The notes beneath the pieces are model-generated. The model had not been told where the DNA came from and did not search any database. It saw only the letters and a program-made list of their open reading frames with translations. 64,000 nt of DNA, from the NCBI RefSeq assembly GCF_014647835.1, contig NZ_BMPY01000004.1, positions 62,001 to 126,000 of the forward strand. The letters run 5' to 3'. Of this stretch, positions 17,979 through 26,175 are shown piece by piece. How positions within the stretch are numbered: the stretch's first letter is position 1; each line of letters opens with the position of its first letter. Made by a program: the position numbers and the translations under genes. This stretch comes from Microbispora rosea subsp. aerata. Lineage in GTDB: Bacteria > Actinomycetota > Actinomycetes > Streptosporangiales > Streptosporangiaceae.

Positions 17979-19096
17979 GACTCCCGACCTTTGTCGCTCG
18001 TGAACTCGTCGAAGTGGATCTGCTCGTTGGGCACGCCGGCGTCAAGCAGCCGTCCGACGGTGGCCTGGACCATCTCCTCGGATCCGCAGACGAAAACGTG
18101 CTGGCCACGCCATCCCTGCAGGGCGACGTCCACCGCGTAACCGCGGGTGCCCCGGTAGAAGGGATCGTGGGAGACGACCGGCACGACGTTCAGCCAGGGG
18201 TGCTCGGCGGCCATCTTGGCCAGGGACTCGTAGTCGTACAACTCCCTGGAGTTACGGGCCCCGACGACGAGGTCGACCCTGCGCGACGGGCCCTCGTAGG
18301 CGACCTGCTCCACCAGCGCCTTCAGCGGCGCGAGGCCGGTGCCGCCCGCGATCAGGAGCAGATCGCCCTGGACGTCCGGGGTGAGCGTCAGGCGGTCCCC
18401 CACCGCGGCGCCCACCCGCAGCAGGTCGCCCCGCCGCGCGCCCATGACGAGCGCGGAGCTGAGCACGCCGCCGTCGACCATGCGTACGTGCAGGTCGATG
18501 GTGTTGTCCTGACGCGGCGCGTTGGCGAACGAGTAGAACCGCCACACGCGCGGCCGCAGAGCGTAGGAGATCGACGCCGACTGGCCCGGCCGGAAGGGGT
18601 ACTGGTAGTTCAGCCGGGCACGGATGACGGCGATGCCGAGGGTGCGCATCTCATGGCTGACGATCTCGGCGTCCCACCAGGGCGGGGAGGTCTTCGACGC
18701 CTCGTTGGCGGCCTCCACCATCACCTGGGCGACCAGGTTGTACGCCTGCGTCCACTCGTGCGCGAGCTGGGGAGTCCAGCGGTCGCCGAGGAAGTGCTCG
18801 AGCGTGGCGAGCAGCGCCTGGCCGACCACCGGGTAGTGCGCCGCGGTCACCGCGAACTTGCGGTGGTCGCGGCCGAGCTGCTGCAGGACCGGAACGACCT
18901 CCTCGATCCGGTCGACGTTGCTGATGACCTTCCCGAGCGCGGCCACGAGCTTGTCGCGCTGGCGCGCCATCGACACCGGGAACATGTCCCGGATCTCCGG
19001 GTTCATCAGGAAGAGCACCGAGTAGAAGTACAGCGGCACCTGGTCGCCCGAGCGGGTGACGAGGTGCCAGCTGTCCTTGAGAGCCTGCGCGTCCAC
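17975..19096 (-). CDS. flavohemoglobin-type two-domain protein (globin + FAD/NAD reductase)
   Basis: A 373-residue protein. Residues 1–140 are a globin domain with the likely proximal His in GRDHRKF. Residues about 150–370 are a ferredoxin-reductase-type module with RFYSFANAP (FAD site), LLIAGGTGLAPLKAL (NAD(P)H site) and a C-terminal VCGSEEMV. Such proteins turn NO into nitrate with O2 and NAD(P)H, or reduce other substrates. The reductase part fits the actinobacterial branch better than classical Hmp. The GTG start directly follows the truncated globin stop, so expression is coupled. Confidence 0.88.
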   Translation of the reverse strand: MDAQALKDSWHLVTRSGDQVPLYFYSVLFLMNPEIRDMFPVSMARQRDKLVAALGKVISNVDRIEEVVPVLQQLGRDHRKFAVTAAHYPVVGQALLATLEHFLGDRWTPQLAHEWTQAYNLVAQVMVEAANEASKTSPPWWDAEIVSHEMRTLGIAVIRARLNYQYPFRPGQSASISYALRPRVWRFYSFANAPRQDNTIDLHVRMVDGGVLSSALVMGARRGDLLRVGAAVGDRLTLTPDVQGDLLLIAGGTGLAPLKALVEQVAYEGPSRRVDLVVGARNSRELYDYESLAKMAAEHPWLNVVPVVSHDPFYRGTRGYAVDVALQGWRGQHVFVCGSEEMVQATVGRLLDAGVPNEQIHFDEFTSDKGRES

Positions 19097-19501
19097 TCAG
19101 TCGACCGTTTCCACGGGCTCCACCGGCCCGGCGACGATGGACGACTTCACCTTGCCGAGGACGAGGCCGACGTCGCGCAGGATGTCCTCGCCGACGCCGC
19201 CGTCCCGCAGAACCGCGAAGAGGTGCTCGCCCACCTTGTCGTAGTGCTCCGACGTGATGCCCATGCCGGCGTGGGCCTCGCCCAGGTCACGACCCTCGTA
19301 CGGCTCGGGGCCGCCGAGGACCGAGCACAGCAACATGACCATGTGCCGCTTCAGCCTGGGCATGTCGACGCCCGTGAAGTACGACTTGAGATCGTCGTCG
19401 GCGAGCACGCGCTCATAGAAGCGCTCGACGACGCCGCGCACCACCGGTGCGCCGCCGATCTGGTCATAGTATGACGGCGAGGTGATCACAGACCCTCCCA
19501 T
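19097..19501 (-). CDS. group I truncated hemoglobin
   Basis: A 134-residue 2-over-2 globin (YYDQIGGAPVVRGVVERFYERVL, then the AHAGMGI segment with the proximal His F8). Group I (TrHbN) proteins are NO dioxygenases in mycobacteria. The ATG at 19501 sits close after the upstream AT-rich promoter region. The gene is the first of a three-gene unit, with stop and next GTG adjacent (TGA-GTG), so it probably shares electrons or function with the flavohemoglobin-type protein. Confidence 0.9.
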   Translation of the reverse strand: MGGSVITSPSYYDQIGGAPVVRGVVERFYERVLADDDLKSYFTGVDMPRLKRHMVMLLCSVLGGPEPYEGRDLGEAHAGMGITSEHYDKVGEHLFAVLRDGGVGEDILRDVGLVLGKVKSSIVAGPVEPVETVD

Positions 19502-19892
19502 TCCGGGTGCACCAGCAAGCGAAATGACTGCGGGCCGAAATTTCTCGAACCGGACACAGTCACATGGCTGGTCATGGTGACGGACGTACGCTCGGCTCCC
19601 ACGGCACCGACCGTCTCCGAAAGAAAGATTCAGAAGCTGCAGCAGGCGCCGCGTCAGTGCGGGGTTCAGTGCACAGATGCTTCTTGCCTTCACCCTCCGT
19701 TGGGGCCAGAGCAGGGTGCTGAGGCTAAAGCCGCGGCCAGACCGCCGATCGTGGCGAGCATCGCCTCAGGACTTCGCCTATCTAAGCACCAACTAGACCA
19801 GATGTCACCAAAACAGCAAAGGTCATGATACGTCCCTGTTGACACTCCGATTTACGTGCCGATTGTCCGGAATGTCATGAAATGCACAGAAT
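19502..19892. other. gene-free stretch between the globin operon and cimA
   Basis: About 390 bases without a convincing gene. The part near 19700–19890 is AT-richer than the surroundings. It contains a TTGACA-like box at about 19840 on the plus strand that would point into the cimA 3' end. The part next to 19501 must hold the globin operon promoter. I see no clear operator or terminator. A plus-strand ORF at 19574–19828 looks fortuitous. Confidence 0.4.
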
Positions 19893-21467
19893 TTAGGCGC
19901 TGTGTCCTGCACGCAGCAGGCCGTACGTCACCGCCTGCTCCAGCGCCTGCCAGGACGCCTCGATCACGTTTTCGGCCACGCCGACCGTGGCCCACTCGCC
20001 GGTCGCGTCGCTGGAGGTGATCAGCACCCGGGTCACCGCGTCCGTGCCGTGGGTGCCCTCCAGGATGCGGACCTTGAAGTCGATCAGCTCGACCGCGGCC
20101 AGCTCCGGGTAGAGCTTCTCCAGCGCCAGCCGCACGGCCCTGTCGAGCGCGTTGACCGGGCCGTTGCCCTCGCCGGTCGCGATGATCCGCTCGCCCTTCG
20201 CGTGCAGCTTGACGGTGGCCTCGCTGACCACGTCACCGCCGGGGCGGCGCTCGACGATCACCCGCCACGACTCGACGGTGAAGTAGCGCCGCCGCTCGCC
20301 GTCGACCGTGTCACGCAGCAGCAGCTCGAACGACGCGTCGGCGGCCTCGAACGTGTGCCCCCTGGCCTCCAGCTCCTTCACCCGCTCGACCAGCCGCCTG
20401 GACTGCTCGGCGCTGAGCTCGTAGCCCAGCTCGCGGCCCTTCAGCTCGACCGAGGCGCGGCCGGCCATGTCGGAGACCAGCATGCGCATGTCGTTGCCGA
20501 CCTCGGCCGGGTCGATGTGCTGGTAGAGGTTCGGGTCCACCTTGATCGCCGACGCGTGCAGGCCCGCCTTGTGCGCGAAGGCCGACGTCCCGACGTACGG
20601 CTGGTGCGAGTTGGGGGTGACGTTGGTGACCTCGGTGATCGCGTGCGCGATGCGGGTCATCTCCCGCAGCGACTGCGGCGGCACGAGGTCGAATCCCCGC
20701 TTGAGCTGGAGGTTCGCCACCACCGTGAACAGGTTGGCGTTGCCGGAGCGCTCGCCGTACCCGTTGGCGCAGCCCTGCACGTGCGTGGCGCCGGCCTTGA
20801 CGGCGGCCAGCGTGTTGGCGACCGCGCAGCCGGTGTCGTCGTGGCAGTGGATGCCGATGCGGGCCCCGGTGCCGACCGCCTCGTGCACCACGTCGGCCAG
20901 CTCGTCGGGCAGCATGCCGCCGTTGGTGTCGCACAGCGCGATCACCGAGGCGCCCGCCTCGGCGGCGGTGCGCAGCACCTCCAGCGCGTACGCGGGGTTG
21001 GAGCGGTAGCCGTCGAAGAAGTGCTCGGCGTCGAGGAAGACGCGCTGGCCCTCCGCCTTGAGGTGGGAGACCGTGTCGCGGATCATCGCGAGGTTCTCCT
21101 CCAGCGTGGTGCGGAGGGCCAGTTCCACGTGCCGGTCGTGGCTCTTGGCCACGAGCGTCACGATCGGCGCGCCGGATTCGCGCAGCGCGGCCACCAGGGG
21201 ATCGTCGGCGGCCTTCATGCCCGCCCGGCGGGTCGCGCCGAACGCGGCGAGCTGCGCGTGCTTCAGGTCGAGCTCGGTCTGAGCCCGCCGGAAGAACTCG
21301 GTGTCCTTGGGGTTGGCGCCCGGCCAGCCGCCCTCGATGAAGCCGACGCCGAGACTGTCGAGGTGACGCGCGATGGCCAGCTTGTCGGCGACCGTGAGGT
21401 TGAGCCCCTCCTGCTGGGCGCCGTCGCGAAGCGTCGTGTCGTACACGTGGAAACGATCGTCGGCCAT
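19893..21467 (-). CDS. cimA: citramalate synthase
   Basis: A 524-residue enzyme of the isopropylmalate/homocitrate synthase family. It condenses pyruvate with acetyl-CoA into citramalate, the threonine-independent route to 2-oxobutyrate and isoleucine. The catalytic TIM barrel starts with YDTTLRDGAQQEG, and IGIHCHDDTGCAVANT and the NGYGERSGNANL loop are present. The C-terminal 120 residues form the allosteric LeuA dimer domain, usually inhibited by isoleucine. The DTTLRDGAQQEG signature and length separate it from LeuA. A leader peptide and terminator upstream indicate attenuation control. Confidence 0.92.
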   Translation of the reverse strand: MADDRFHVYDTTLRDGAQQEGLNLTVADKLAIARHLDSLGVGFIEGGWPGANPKDTEFFRRAQTELDLKHAQLAAFGATRRAGMKAADDPLVAALRESGAPIVTLVAKSHDRHVELALRTTLEENLAMIRDTVSHLKAEGQRVFLDAEHFFDGYRSNPAYALEVLRTAAEAGASVIALCDTNGGMLPDELADVVHEAVGTGARIGIHCHDDTGCAVANTLAAVKAGATHVQGCANGYGERSGNANLFTVVANLQLKRGFDLVPPQSLREMTRIAHAITEVTNVTPNSHQPYVGTSAFAHKAGLHASAIKVDPNLYQHIDPAEVGNDMRMLVSDMAGRASVELKGRELGYELSAEQSRRLVERVKELEARGHTFEAADASFELLLRDTVDGERRRYFTVESWRVIVERRPGGDVVSEATVKLHAKGERIIATGEGNGPVNALDRAVRLALEKLYPELAAVELIDFKVRILEGTHGTDAVTRVLITSSDATGEWATVGVAENVIEASWQALEQAVTYGLLRAGHSA

Positions 21468-21529
21468 CTCTGTGTCTCCTTCGCGGGGTCGTGTCTCGCC
21501 GCGCGCACCGATCGGTCAGCAACCGGCCC

Positions 21530-21562
21530 AAACAAAAAGACCCCTCACGGACGTGAGAGGTC
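21530..21562 (-). terminator. cimA attenuator terminator
   Basis: On the minus strand a GACCTCTCACG-TCC-GTGAGGGGTC hairpin is followed by TTTTTG, 60–90 bases before the cimA ATG. It lies inside the cimA leader, not at a gene end. Its 5' arm overlaps a GCAGACC that can pair with GGTCTGC inside the leader peptide coding region (21608–21614), so terminator and alternative fold exclude each other. Confidence 0.75.
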
Positions 21563-21563
21563 T

Positions 21564-21594
21564 GCGCGCCGGCGATGTCCTTCAGCCGGCGCGC
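21564..21594 (-). promoter_or_regulatory. second leader hairpin of the cimA attenuator
   Basis: A perfect 10-base-pair stem GCGCGCCGGC/GCCGGCGCGC with an 11-base loop follows the leader peptide. Its 5' arm is covered by the last sense codons and stop of the leader. A ribosome that reaches the stop would therefore melt it, and one stalled at the Leu/Ile codons would leave it free. It abuts the terminator by one base. Confidence 0.6.
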
Positions 21595-21623
21595 CTGCCG
21601 ATAATGAGCAGACCGTAGTACAT
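21582..21623 (-). CDS. leader peptide of cimA (13 codons)
   Basis: The reading frame MYYGLLIIGRRAG-stop lies 114 bases before cimA and directly before the hairpins. Four successive codons for Leu, Leu, Ile and Ile are what a branched-chain amino acid attenuator needs as control codons. Upstream bases are only weakly Shine-Dalgarno-like. The peptide is too short for normal gene calls. The role is inferred from the arrangement and matches attenuators predicted for amino-acid genes in actinobacteria. Confidence 0.7.
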   Translation of the reverse strand: MYYGLLIIGRRAG

Positions 21624-21667
21624 GGTGCTGAGCAGTCTGCCACAGCCGGTCATCCTCTGGCACATCG

Positions 21668-21684
21668 ATCTCATAGTACGAGAT
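21668..21684. promoter_or_regulatory. TCTC/GAGA palindrome upstream of the cimA leader
   Basis: ATCTC-ATAGTAC-GAGAT lies 45 bases before the leader peptide start, where the promoter is expected. It has the same arms as the palindromes between leuC and ndgR, so it may be a site for NdgR or another shared regulator. The dyad is seen directly. The binding protein is inference. Confidence 0.5.
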
Positions 21685-21940
21685 GCCTGACAGTGTTCGC
21701 GCAGGTCAGAGTGGCGGTCATGGGCGACCACGGCGACCGGGCGGGCACACCGCGCGGGCCGCAGGCGAGGGCCGCGCCCCGCCCCGCCGTACGGCTGCCG
21801 GATCGCATTCCGGCATGGTCCACCGAAATCCCTACGCGAATGAATCAGGCCAAACCAAGAACGCGTAATCGGCCCCGTCAATGATGGCCGGATTTCGCGG
21901 AACCATCACCGGCGTTCGGAAAACAGGTGCCACGGGAGAA

Positions 21941-22271
21941 ATGCGCCGATGTCGCGAGGAGGCCCGAATTTCCGGCACGGTGATCGTGTGCGGAATGACG
22001 GCCACCGCCGGCGTGGTTGTGGCGGCGGCCGCCACGGTGGCCGCCCAGCCGGCCGCGGCCGCCGACGGCGGCGGCGCGGACAACAACGAAAACGAGCCAC
22101 AGCGCGGGCGACACGCCCGTCTACCAGCGAGATGTCCAGAACGTCGCCGTCAGCGCGAGCCGCCGCCGTCCGGATGACGACCCGTCCGCGAACGACCGCC
22201 CGCCGCGGATCACGCGGCCGTTTGCAGAAGATCGCCGGAATTATTCGTCGCTACCGGCAACGCCGCCGTAA
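21941..22271 (+). pseudogene. possible frameshifted small secreted protein
   Basis: From the ATG at 21941 one frame encodes a signal-peptide-like stretch (TVIVCGMTATAGVVVAAA, then AAAAADGGG) and runs with high third-position GC to about 22100 (…DNNENEPQRG). After that the coding-like composition passes to another frame that reads DTPVYQRDVQNVAVSAS and stops at 22271. This fits a small exported protein broken by a frameshift, or one with a sequencing error. No family is recognised. A second secreted protein gene follows. Confidence 0.35.
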
Positions 22272-22327
22272 TAACCTGCCATACGGACGCGAGACACACG
22301 ATCAACGCCCCTTCGGCGAGTACGCTC

Positions 22328-22359
22328 GCGAAGCGGTTCGTAGTCGCGAACCGCTTCGC
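22328..22359. promoter_or_regulatory. strong 13-bp hairpin in the leader of a secreted-protein gene
   Basis: GCGAAGCGGTTCG and CGAACCGCTTCGC form a perfect 13-base-pair stem with a 6-base loop, 33 bases before the next ATG. It could terminate transcription of the preceding small gene (a short T-rich stretch follows), stabilise or regulate the downstream mRNA, or be an operator. Confidence 0.5.
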
Positions 22360-22392
22360 CAGGACTCGTTTTCATACAGCAGGGGGCGACGG

Positions 22393-22977
22393 ATGACTTG
22401 TCGGCGCGGCGGCGGGGCGTTCACGGGCAGGCTCGCCGGTTTCCTTCTCGTCGGCGCTTCGGCCGCGACCGCGTTCATCACCGGAGTCGGAGCCCTCGGG
22501 GCCGCCGCCGACAACGGGCGCGGCCGCGACGACCGCGCGGAGCGGAGCGCGGCCCCCACCGGGAAGGACCCGCGCGACCGGCCCGGCACCAGGCTGCGGG
22601 TGGACGAGGTCACGCACAACCGCGGCTACCAGCACACCAGCACCAAAACCGCCGGCGGCTCCTCGAACGTGCAGAACGCGCTGTGCCGCCGCTCCCGCGT
22701 CTGCAACATCACCCAGCACGTGACCGTCACGGCCCCGCGCGAGCCCGGGCGGCCCGCGCCGACCCCGGTGCCCACGGTCACCGTCACCGTGACGGTGACG
22801 CCCACGCCCGCCGCGCCCGCCGCCGTGGCGGCGCCCCGCGCGGCCGCGGCGCCGTGCCCGGCCCGGCCCCTGCTCCGGGTGACCGCCGGGATCGGCGTGA
22901 ACCCCGGCCTGCTCGGCGGACTGGTGTCGCTGTCGTCCACCGGGAACGGCACGGCCTGCCCGGGCCTGTCCGGCTGA
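22393..22977 (+). CDS. secreted or membrane-anchored protein of unknown function
   Basis: A 194-residue protein with an N-terminal hydrophobic segment (residues about 14–38, LAGFLLVGASAATAFITGVG) that acts as signal peptide or anchor, then a charged region, a Pro/Thr/Val linker (PTVTVTVTVTPTPAAPAA) and a short C-terminal part with a Cys pair (CPARP…GTACPGLSG). I recognise no family. AGGGGG upstream of the ATG is a fair ribosome site. It converges with ilvE. Confidence 0.65.
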   Translation: MTCRRGGGAFTGRLAGFLLVGASAATAFITGVGALGAAADNGRGRDDRAERSAAPTGKDPRDRPGTRLRVDEVTHNRGYQHTSTKTAGGSSNVQNALCRRSRVCNITQHVTVTAPREPGRPAPTPVPTVTVTVTVTPTPAAPAAVAAPRAAAAPCPARPLLRVTAGIGVNPGLLGGLVSLSSTGNGTACPGLSG

Positions 22978-22994
22978 ACAGCGCCAAGGCCACA

Positions 22995-23028
22995 CGGTGC
23001 GCCCTCGGGCCGAGGGCGGGGCGCACCG
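22995..23028. terminator. hairpin between the secreted-protein gene and ilvE
   Basis: Nested inverted repeats (CGGTGC…GCACCG around GCCCTCG-GGC-CGAGGGC) lie in the 84-base gap between convergent genes. They are probably a bidirectional terminator without a U-tract. Confidence 0.55.
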
Positions 23029-23061
23029 CGGCGACGGCGGCGGGGTGCGGCGCCGCGGCCG

Positions 23062-24153
23062 TCAGCAGATCTTGTGAATCCAGTGGTGGGTGTCGGGGCG
23101 GGTGCCGTACTGGATGCCCACGAGCTCCTCGCGGATCCTCATGGTGACCGGCCCGGGGGTGCCGTCGCCGACGGTCCAGCTCCGGTCGACGCCCTTGACC
23201 GAGCCCACGGGCGTGACCACGGCCGCGGTGCCGCAGGCGAAGACCTCGGTGAGCACCCCGGACTCGCAGCCCGCCTGCCACTCGTCGATGGAGATCTTGC
23301 CCTCCTCGACCGTGTATCCCAGCTCGCCGGCGAGGCTGAGAATCGAGTCGCGGGTGATGCCGGGCAGCAGCGTCCCGGTGAGCGCCGGGGTGACGAGACG
23401 GTCGCCGAAGACGAAGAACAGGTTCATCCCGCCCATCTCCTCGACCCACCTGTGCTCGAACGCGTCGAGCCAGACGACCTGGTCGCAGCCCTCCTGGACG
23501 GCCTGCCGCTGGGCCACGAAGGCCGCCGCGTAGTTGCCGCCGCACTTGGCGAACCCGGTGCCGCCGGGCGCGGCGCGGGTGTACTCGGTGGACAGCCAGA
23601 CCGAGACCGGCTTGAGGCCGCCGGTGAAGTACGACGCGGCGGGCGAGGCGATCACCATGTACTTGTAGCTCTGCGAGGGGTGGTTCACCCCGAGGGCGGG
23701 CTGCGTGGCGATCATGAAGGGACGTAGGTAGAGGCTGTGGCCCTCGGTGGTCGGCACCCAGTCGCGGTCGGTCTGCACGAGAAGCTCGAGCGACTCGACG
23801 AACGTCTCCTCGGGCAGCTCCGGCATGGCCATCCGCAGCGCCGACTGGTTGAACCGCTTCGCGTTCGCGTACGGCCGGAAGGCGACGATCGAGCCGTTCG
23901 ACTGCCGGTAGGCCTTGAGCCCCTCGAACAGCTCCTGGGCGTAGTGGAACACCGAGGTGGCGGGGTCCAGGACGAGCGGGCCGTACGGCTGGAGCTTCGC
24001 GTCGTGCCAGCCCTCTCCCTCGGTCCAGTCGATGGAGATCATGTGGTCGGTGAAGACCTGACCGAAGCCGGGGCTCGCCAGCACCTGCTCACGCTCGGCC
24101 GCGCTGCGGGCCTGCGGGTTGAGCTGCACGTCGAACTTGATGTGGGTGGTCAT
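23062..24153 (-). CDS. ilvE: branched-chain amino acid aminotransferase
   Basis: A 363-residue class IV PLP aminotransferase that makes Leu, Ile and Val from their keto acids with glutamate. The YAQELFEGLKAYR and LYLRPFMIATQPALG segments, and the EMGGMNLFFVFGD loop after the catalytic Lys region, identify the large BCAT-II type. The ATG is preceded by GAAGGACC. It lies downstream of leuB, but a clear leuB terminator lies between them, so ilvE must have its own promoter (TTGCCC–17–CACAAT is a candidate near 24190–24220). Confidence 0.95.
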   Translation of the reverse strand: MTTHIKFDVQLNPQARSAAEREQVLASPGFGQVFTDHMISIDWTEGEGWHDAKLQPYGPLVLDPATSVFHYAQELFEGLKAYRQSNGSIVAFRPYANAKRFNQSALRMAMPELPEETFVESLELLVQTDRDWVPTTEGHSLYLRPFMIATQPALGVNHPSQSYKYMVIASPAASYFTGGLKPVSVWLSTEYTRAAPGGTGFAKCGGNYAAAFVAQRQAVQEGCDQVVWLDAFEHRWVEEMGGMNLFFVFGDRLVTPALTGTLLPGITRDSILSLAGELGYTVEEGKISIDEWQAGCESGVLTEVFACGTAAVVTPVGSVKGVDRSWTVGDGTPGPVTMRIREELVGIQYGTRPDTHHWIHKIC

Positions 24154-24233
24154 GGCGAGGTCCTTCTCTCTTCGTCGTCGTTGTAATTGTGCGACGAGTC
24201 GGCTAAGGGCAAACTAGGGCATTTGACGGGTAT

Positions 24234-24272
24234 AAAAAAGCGCATGACGGCCCAAACCGGGCCGCCATGCGC
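24234..24272 (-). terminator. rho-independent terminator after leuB
   Basis: On the minus strand GCGCATGGCGGCCC-GGTTT-GGGCCGTCATGCGC is followed by TTTTTT. It is a textbook terminator 24 bases beyond the leuB stop, and separates leuB from ilvE. Confidence 0.9.
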
Positions 24273-24295
24273 GAGGTCGGAATGAGCGGCCGGAA

Positions 24296-25342
24296 TCAGC
24301 CGGCTACTCGGGCGGCGATGTCGTCGCCGATCTCGCGGGTGGAGCGCGCCGTCCACGCGCTCTGGCGCTCGATCAGGTCGTCGGCCACGGCCTGCTCGAC
24401 GCGGGCCGCCGCCTCGGCGTGACCGAGGTGGTCGAGGAGCATCGCGACCGACAGGATCGTGGCGGTCGGGTCGGCCTTGCCCTGGCCCGCGATGTCCGGC
24501 GCGCTGCCGTGGACGGGCTCGAACATGGACGGCGACGTGCGGGCCGGGTTGACGTTGCCGCTGGCCGCCAGGCCGATGCCGCCGGCGATCGCCGCGCCGA
24601 TGTCGGTCAGGATGTCGCCGAACAGGTTGTCGGTGACGATCACGTCGAACCGCTGCGGCTGGGTGATGAAGAACATCGAGGCCGCGTCGACGTGGCAGTA
24701 GTCGGTCTCGACTTCGGGGAACTCCAGGCTGAGCCGGTCGACGGTGCGCGCCCACAGGTCGCCGGCGAACGTCAGCACGTTGGTCTTGTGGACCAGCGTC
24801 AGCTTGCGGCGCGGCCGGCTGAGGGCCTTCTCGAAGGCGTAGCGCACCACGCGCTCGACGCCGTACGCCGTGTTGAACGACTCCTGGGTGGCGATCTCCT
24901 GCGGCGTGCCGCGGCGCATCACGCCGCCCGCGCCGGCGTACGGGCCCTCGGTGCCCTCGCGGACGACGATCATGTCGATGTCCTCGGGCCGGGCCTCCCC
25001 GAGCGGAGTGGTCACGCCGGGGAACAGCTTGACCGGGCGGAGGTTCACGTAGTGGTCGAGCTCGAAGCGCAGGCGCAGCAGCAGCTCGCGCTCCAAGATG
25101 CCCGGCGGCACGCTCGGGTCGCCGACGGCGCCGAGCAGGATCGCGTCGTAGCCACGCAGCTCGTCGAGCACCTCGTCGGGAAGCGTCTGCCCTGTCGCGT
25201 GGTAGCGCCTGGCGCCCAGGTCGTACTCGGTGGTCTCGGACTTGACGCCCGTGGCGTTGAGGACCTTCAGGCCTTCGGCGACGACCTCGGTGCCGATGCC
25301 GTCACCGGGGATCACCGCCAGGCGGATGTTGCTCGACTCCAT
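24296..25342 (-). CDS. leuB: 3-isopropylmalate dehydrogenase
   Basis: A 348-residue NAD-dependent beta-decarboxylating dehydrogenase for the third leucine step. The family signature lies near residue 235 ([20 protein letters not shown]), with the GDGIG N-terminal motif and [21 protein letters not shown] in the NAD site. It is the shorter actinobacterial form. It stands alone with its own terminator. The promoter side holds an inverted repeat and a GGGTATGGAC segment shared with the ndgR/leuC control region. Confidence 0.95.
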   Translation of the reverse strand: MESSNIRLAVIPGDGIGTEVVAEGLKVLNATGVKSETTEYDLGARRYHATGQTLPDEVLDELRGYDAILLGAVGDPSVPPGILERELLLRLRFELDHYVNLRPVKLFPGVTTPLGEARPEDIDMIVVREGTEGPYAGAGGVMRRGTPQEIATQESFNTAYGVERVVRYAFEKALSRPRRKLTLVHKTNVLTFAGDLWARTVDRLSLEFPEVETDYCHVDAASMFFITQPQRFDVIVTDNLFGDILTDIGAAIAGGIGLAASGNVNPARTSPSMFEPVHGSAPDIAGQGKADPTATILSVAMLLDHLGHAEAAARVEQAVADDLIERQSAWTARSTREIGDDIAARVAG

Positions 25343-25366
25343 GCGTGTACCTTACCGGTTGTCTCG

Positions 25367-25411
25367 GAGATCGAAACACCGATCTCACTATACGGTCCAT
25401 ACCCGGGCATA
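25367..25411. promoter_or_regulatory. leuB promoter region with an operator-like dyad
   Basis: A perfect GAGATCG-N6-CGATCTC inverted repeat (25367–25386) lies 25 bases before leuB. Next to it, minus-strand bases read GGGTATGGACCGTATAGTGAGATCGG: the GGGTATGGAC part is identical to a segment of the ndgR/leuC repeats, and TATAGT may be the -10 box. Shared control with leuCD is therefore plausible. Confidence 0.5.
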
Positions 25412-25434
25412 CCCGCCCGTTCAGGCGGGCCGGT

Positions 25435-26121
25435 TCAGGCGGGTCCCGCCGCGACGGCGCGCTCGAAGACGAGGTCGCGCGCGGTGGACAGCCCGACCGC
25501 CAGCGCACCGAGGATCACGGCGTCCTGCCCGAGCGTGGACACCTCGATCCGCGGCGGCGTGAGGGCCACCAGCGTCTCCAGCCGCTCCGCCACCGGCCCG
25601 GCGAGCAGGTCGCCGGCCTGTGCGCCGATGCCGCCGCCGAGCACGATCAGCTCGGGATCGAGCACGGCGACCACCCCGGCGAGGGCGCGGGCGACGTGAT
25701 CGGCCTCGGCGGCGACCTCGCCCACCAGCCGCGTGAGCTGCTCGCGCACGCCGTCGTACGACCACGCCCGCGAGGGCTCCTGCCTGCGTACGACGATTTC
25801 ACCGACCAGGTCGGCGAGGGCGAGCCGCACGGTGGTGCGCCCGATGTCGGCGGCGAGCACCCAGCCCGCCTCCGGCCCGATCTCGTAGAGCAGCGCGGCG
25901 CGACCGGCGCCGCCGCTGCGCAGCCCGACCGGGCGGACGAGCCCGGCACGCTCCAGGTCGGCCAGCGCCATCGAGATCGTCGGCTTCGACAGCCCGGTGA
26001 TCCGCGCGAGCTCGGGCCGCGAGGCCTTGCCGAGACGGAAGATCTCGGTGAACACCGCCCGCTGGTTGATCAGCCGGAGCAGGCTGGTCGTGTTGGCGGC
26101 CCCACCGCCGATGCTCACCAC
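25435..26121 (-). CDS. ROK-family regulator with a large internal in-frame deletion
   Basis: A 228-residue protein. Residues about 15–70 are the winged helix of ROK (NagC/XylR) repressors (LGKASRPELARITGLSKPTIS). Residues about 85–125 are the first strands of the ROK kinase-like fold (GWVLAADIGRTTVRLALADL). At about residue 143 the sequence jumps straight to the ROK C-terminus (ARALAGVVAVLDPELIVLGGGIG). Normal members have 380–400 residues. The missing part carries the sugar site and the Cys-rich zinc motif. The frame and codon use are intact, so it may still make a DNA-binding protein without effector response. Confidence 0.75.
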   Translation of the reverse strand: MVSIGGGAANTTSLLRLINQRAVFTEIFRLGKASRPELARITGLSKPTISMALADLERAGLVRPVGLRSGGAGRAALLYEIGPEAGWVLAADIGRTTVRLALADLVGEIVVRRQEPSRAWSYDGVREQLTRLVGEVAAEADHVARALAGVVAVLDPELIVLGGGIGAQAGDLLAGPVAERLETLVALTPPRIEVSTLGQDAVILGALAVGLSTARDLVFERAVAAGPA

Positions 26122-26175
26122 GCACTCAAGATTGGCACACCCGCGCGGCGGCCGGTTCCGCCCGCGATGGACGGG

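Noticed and set aside
19574-19828. 84-codon plus-strand ORF upstream of the globin operon
   Set aside because: No ribosome site, no coding-like third-position bias, and it crosses the AT-rich regulatory stretch.
24154-24233. A peptide attenuator upstream of ilvE
   Set aside because: The leader has no branched-chain-rich frame, and the terminator nearby belongs to leuB.
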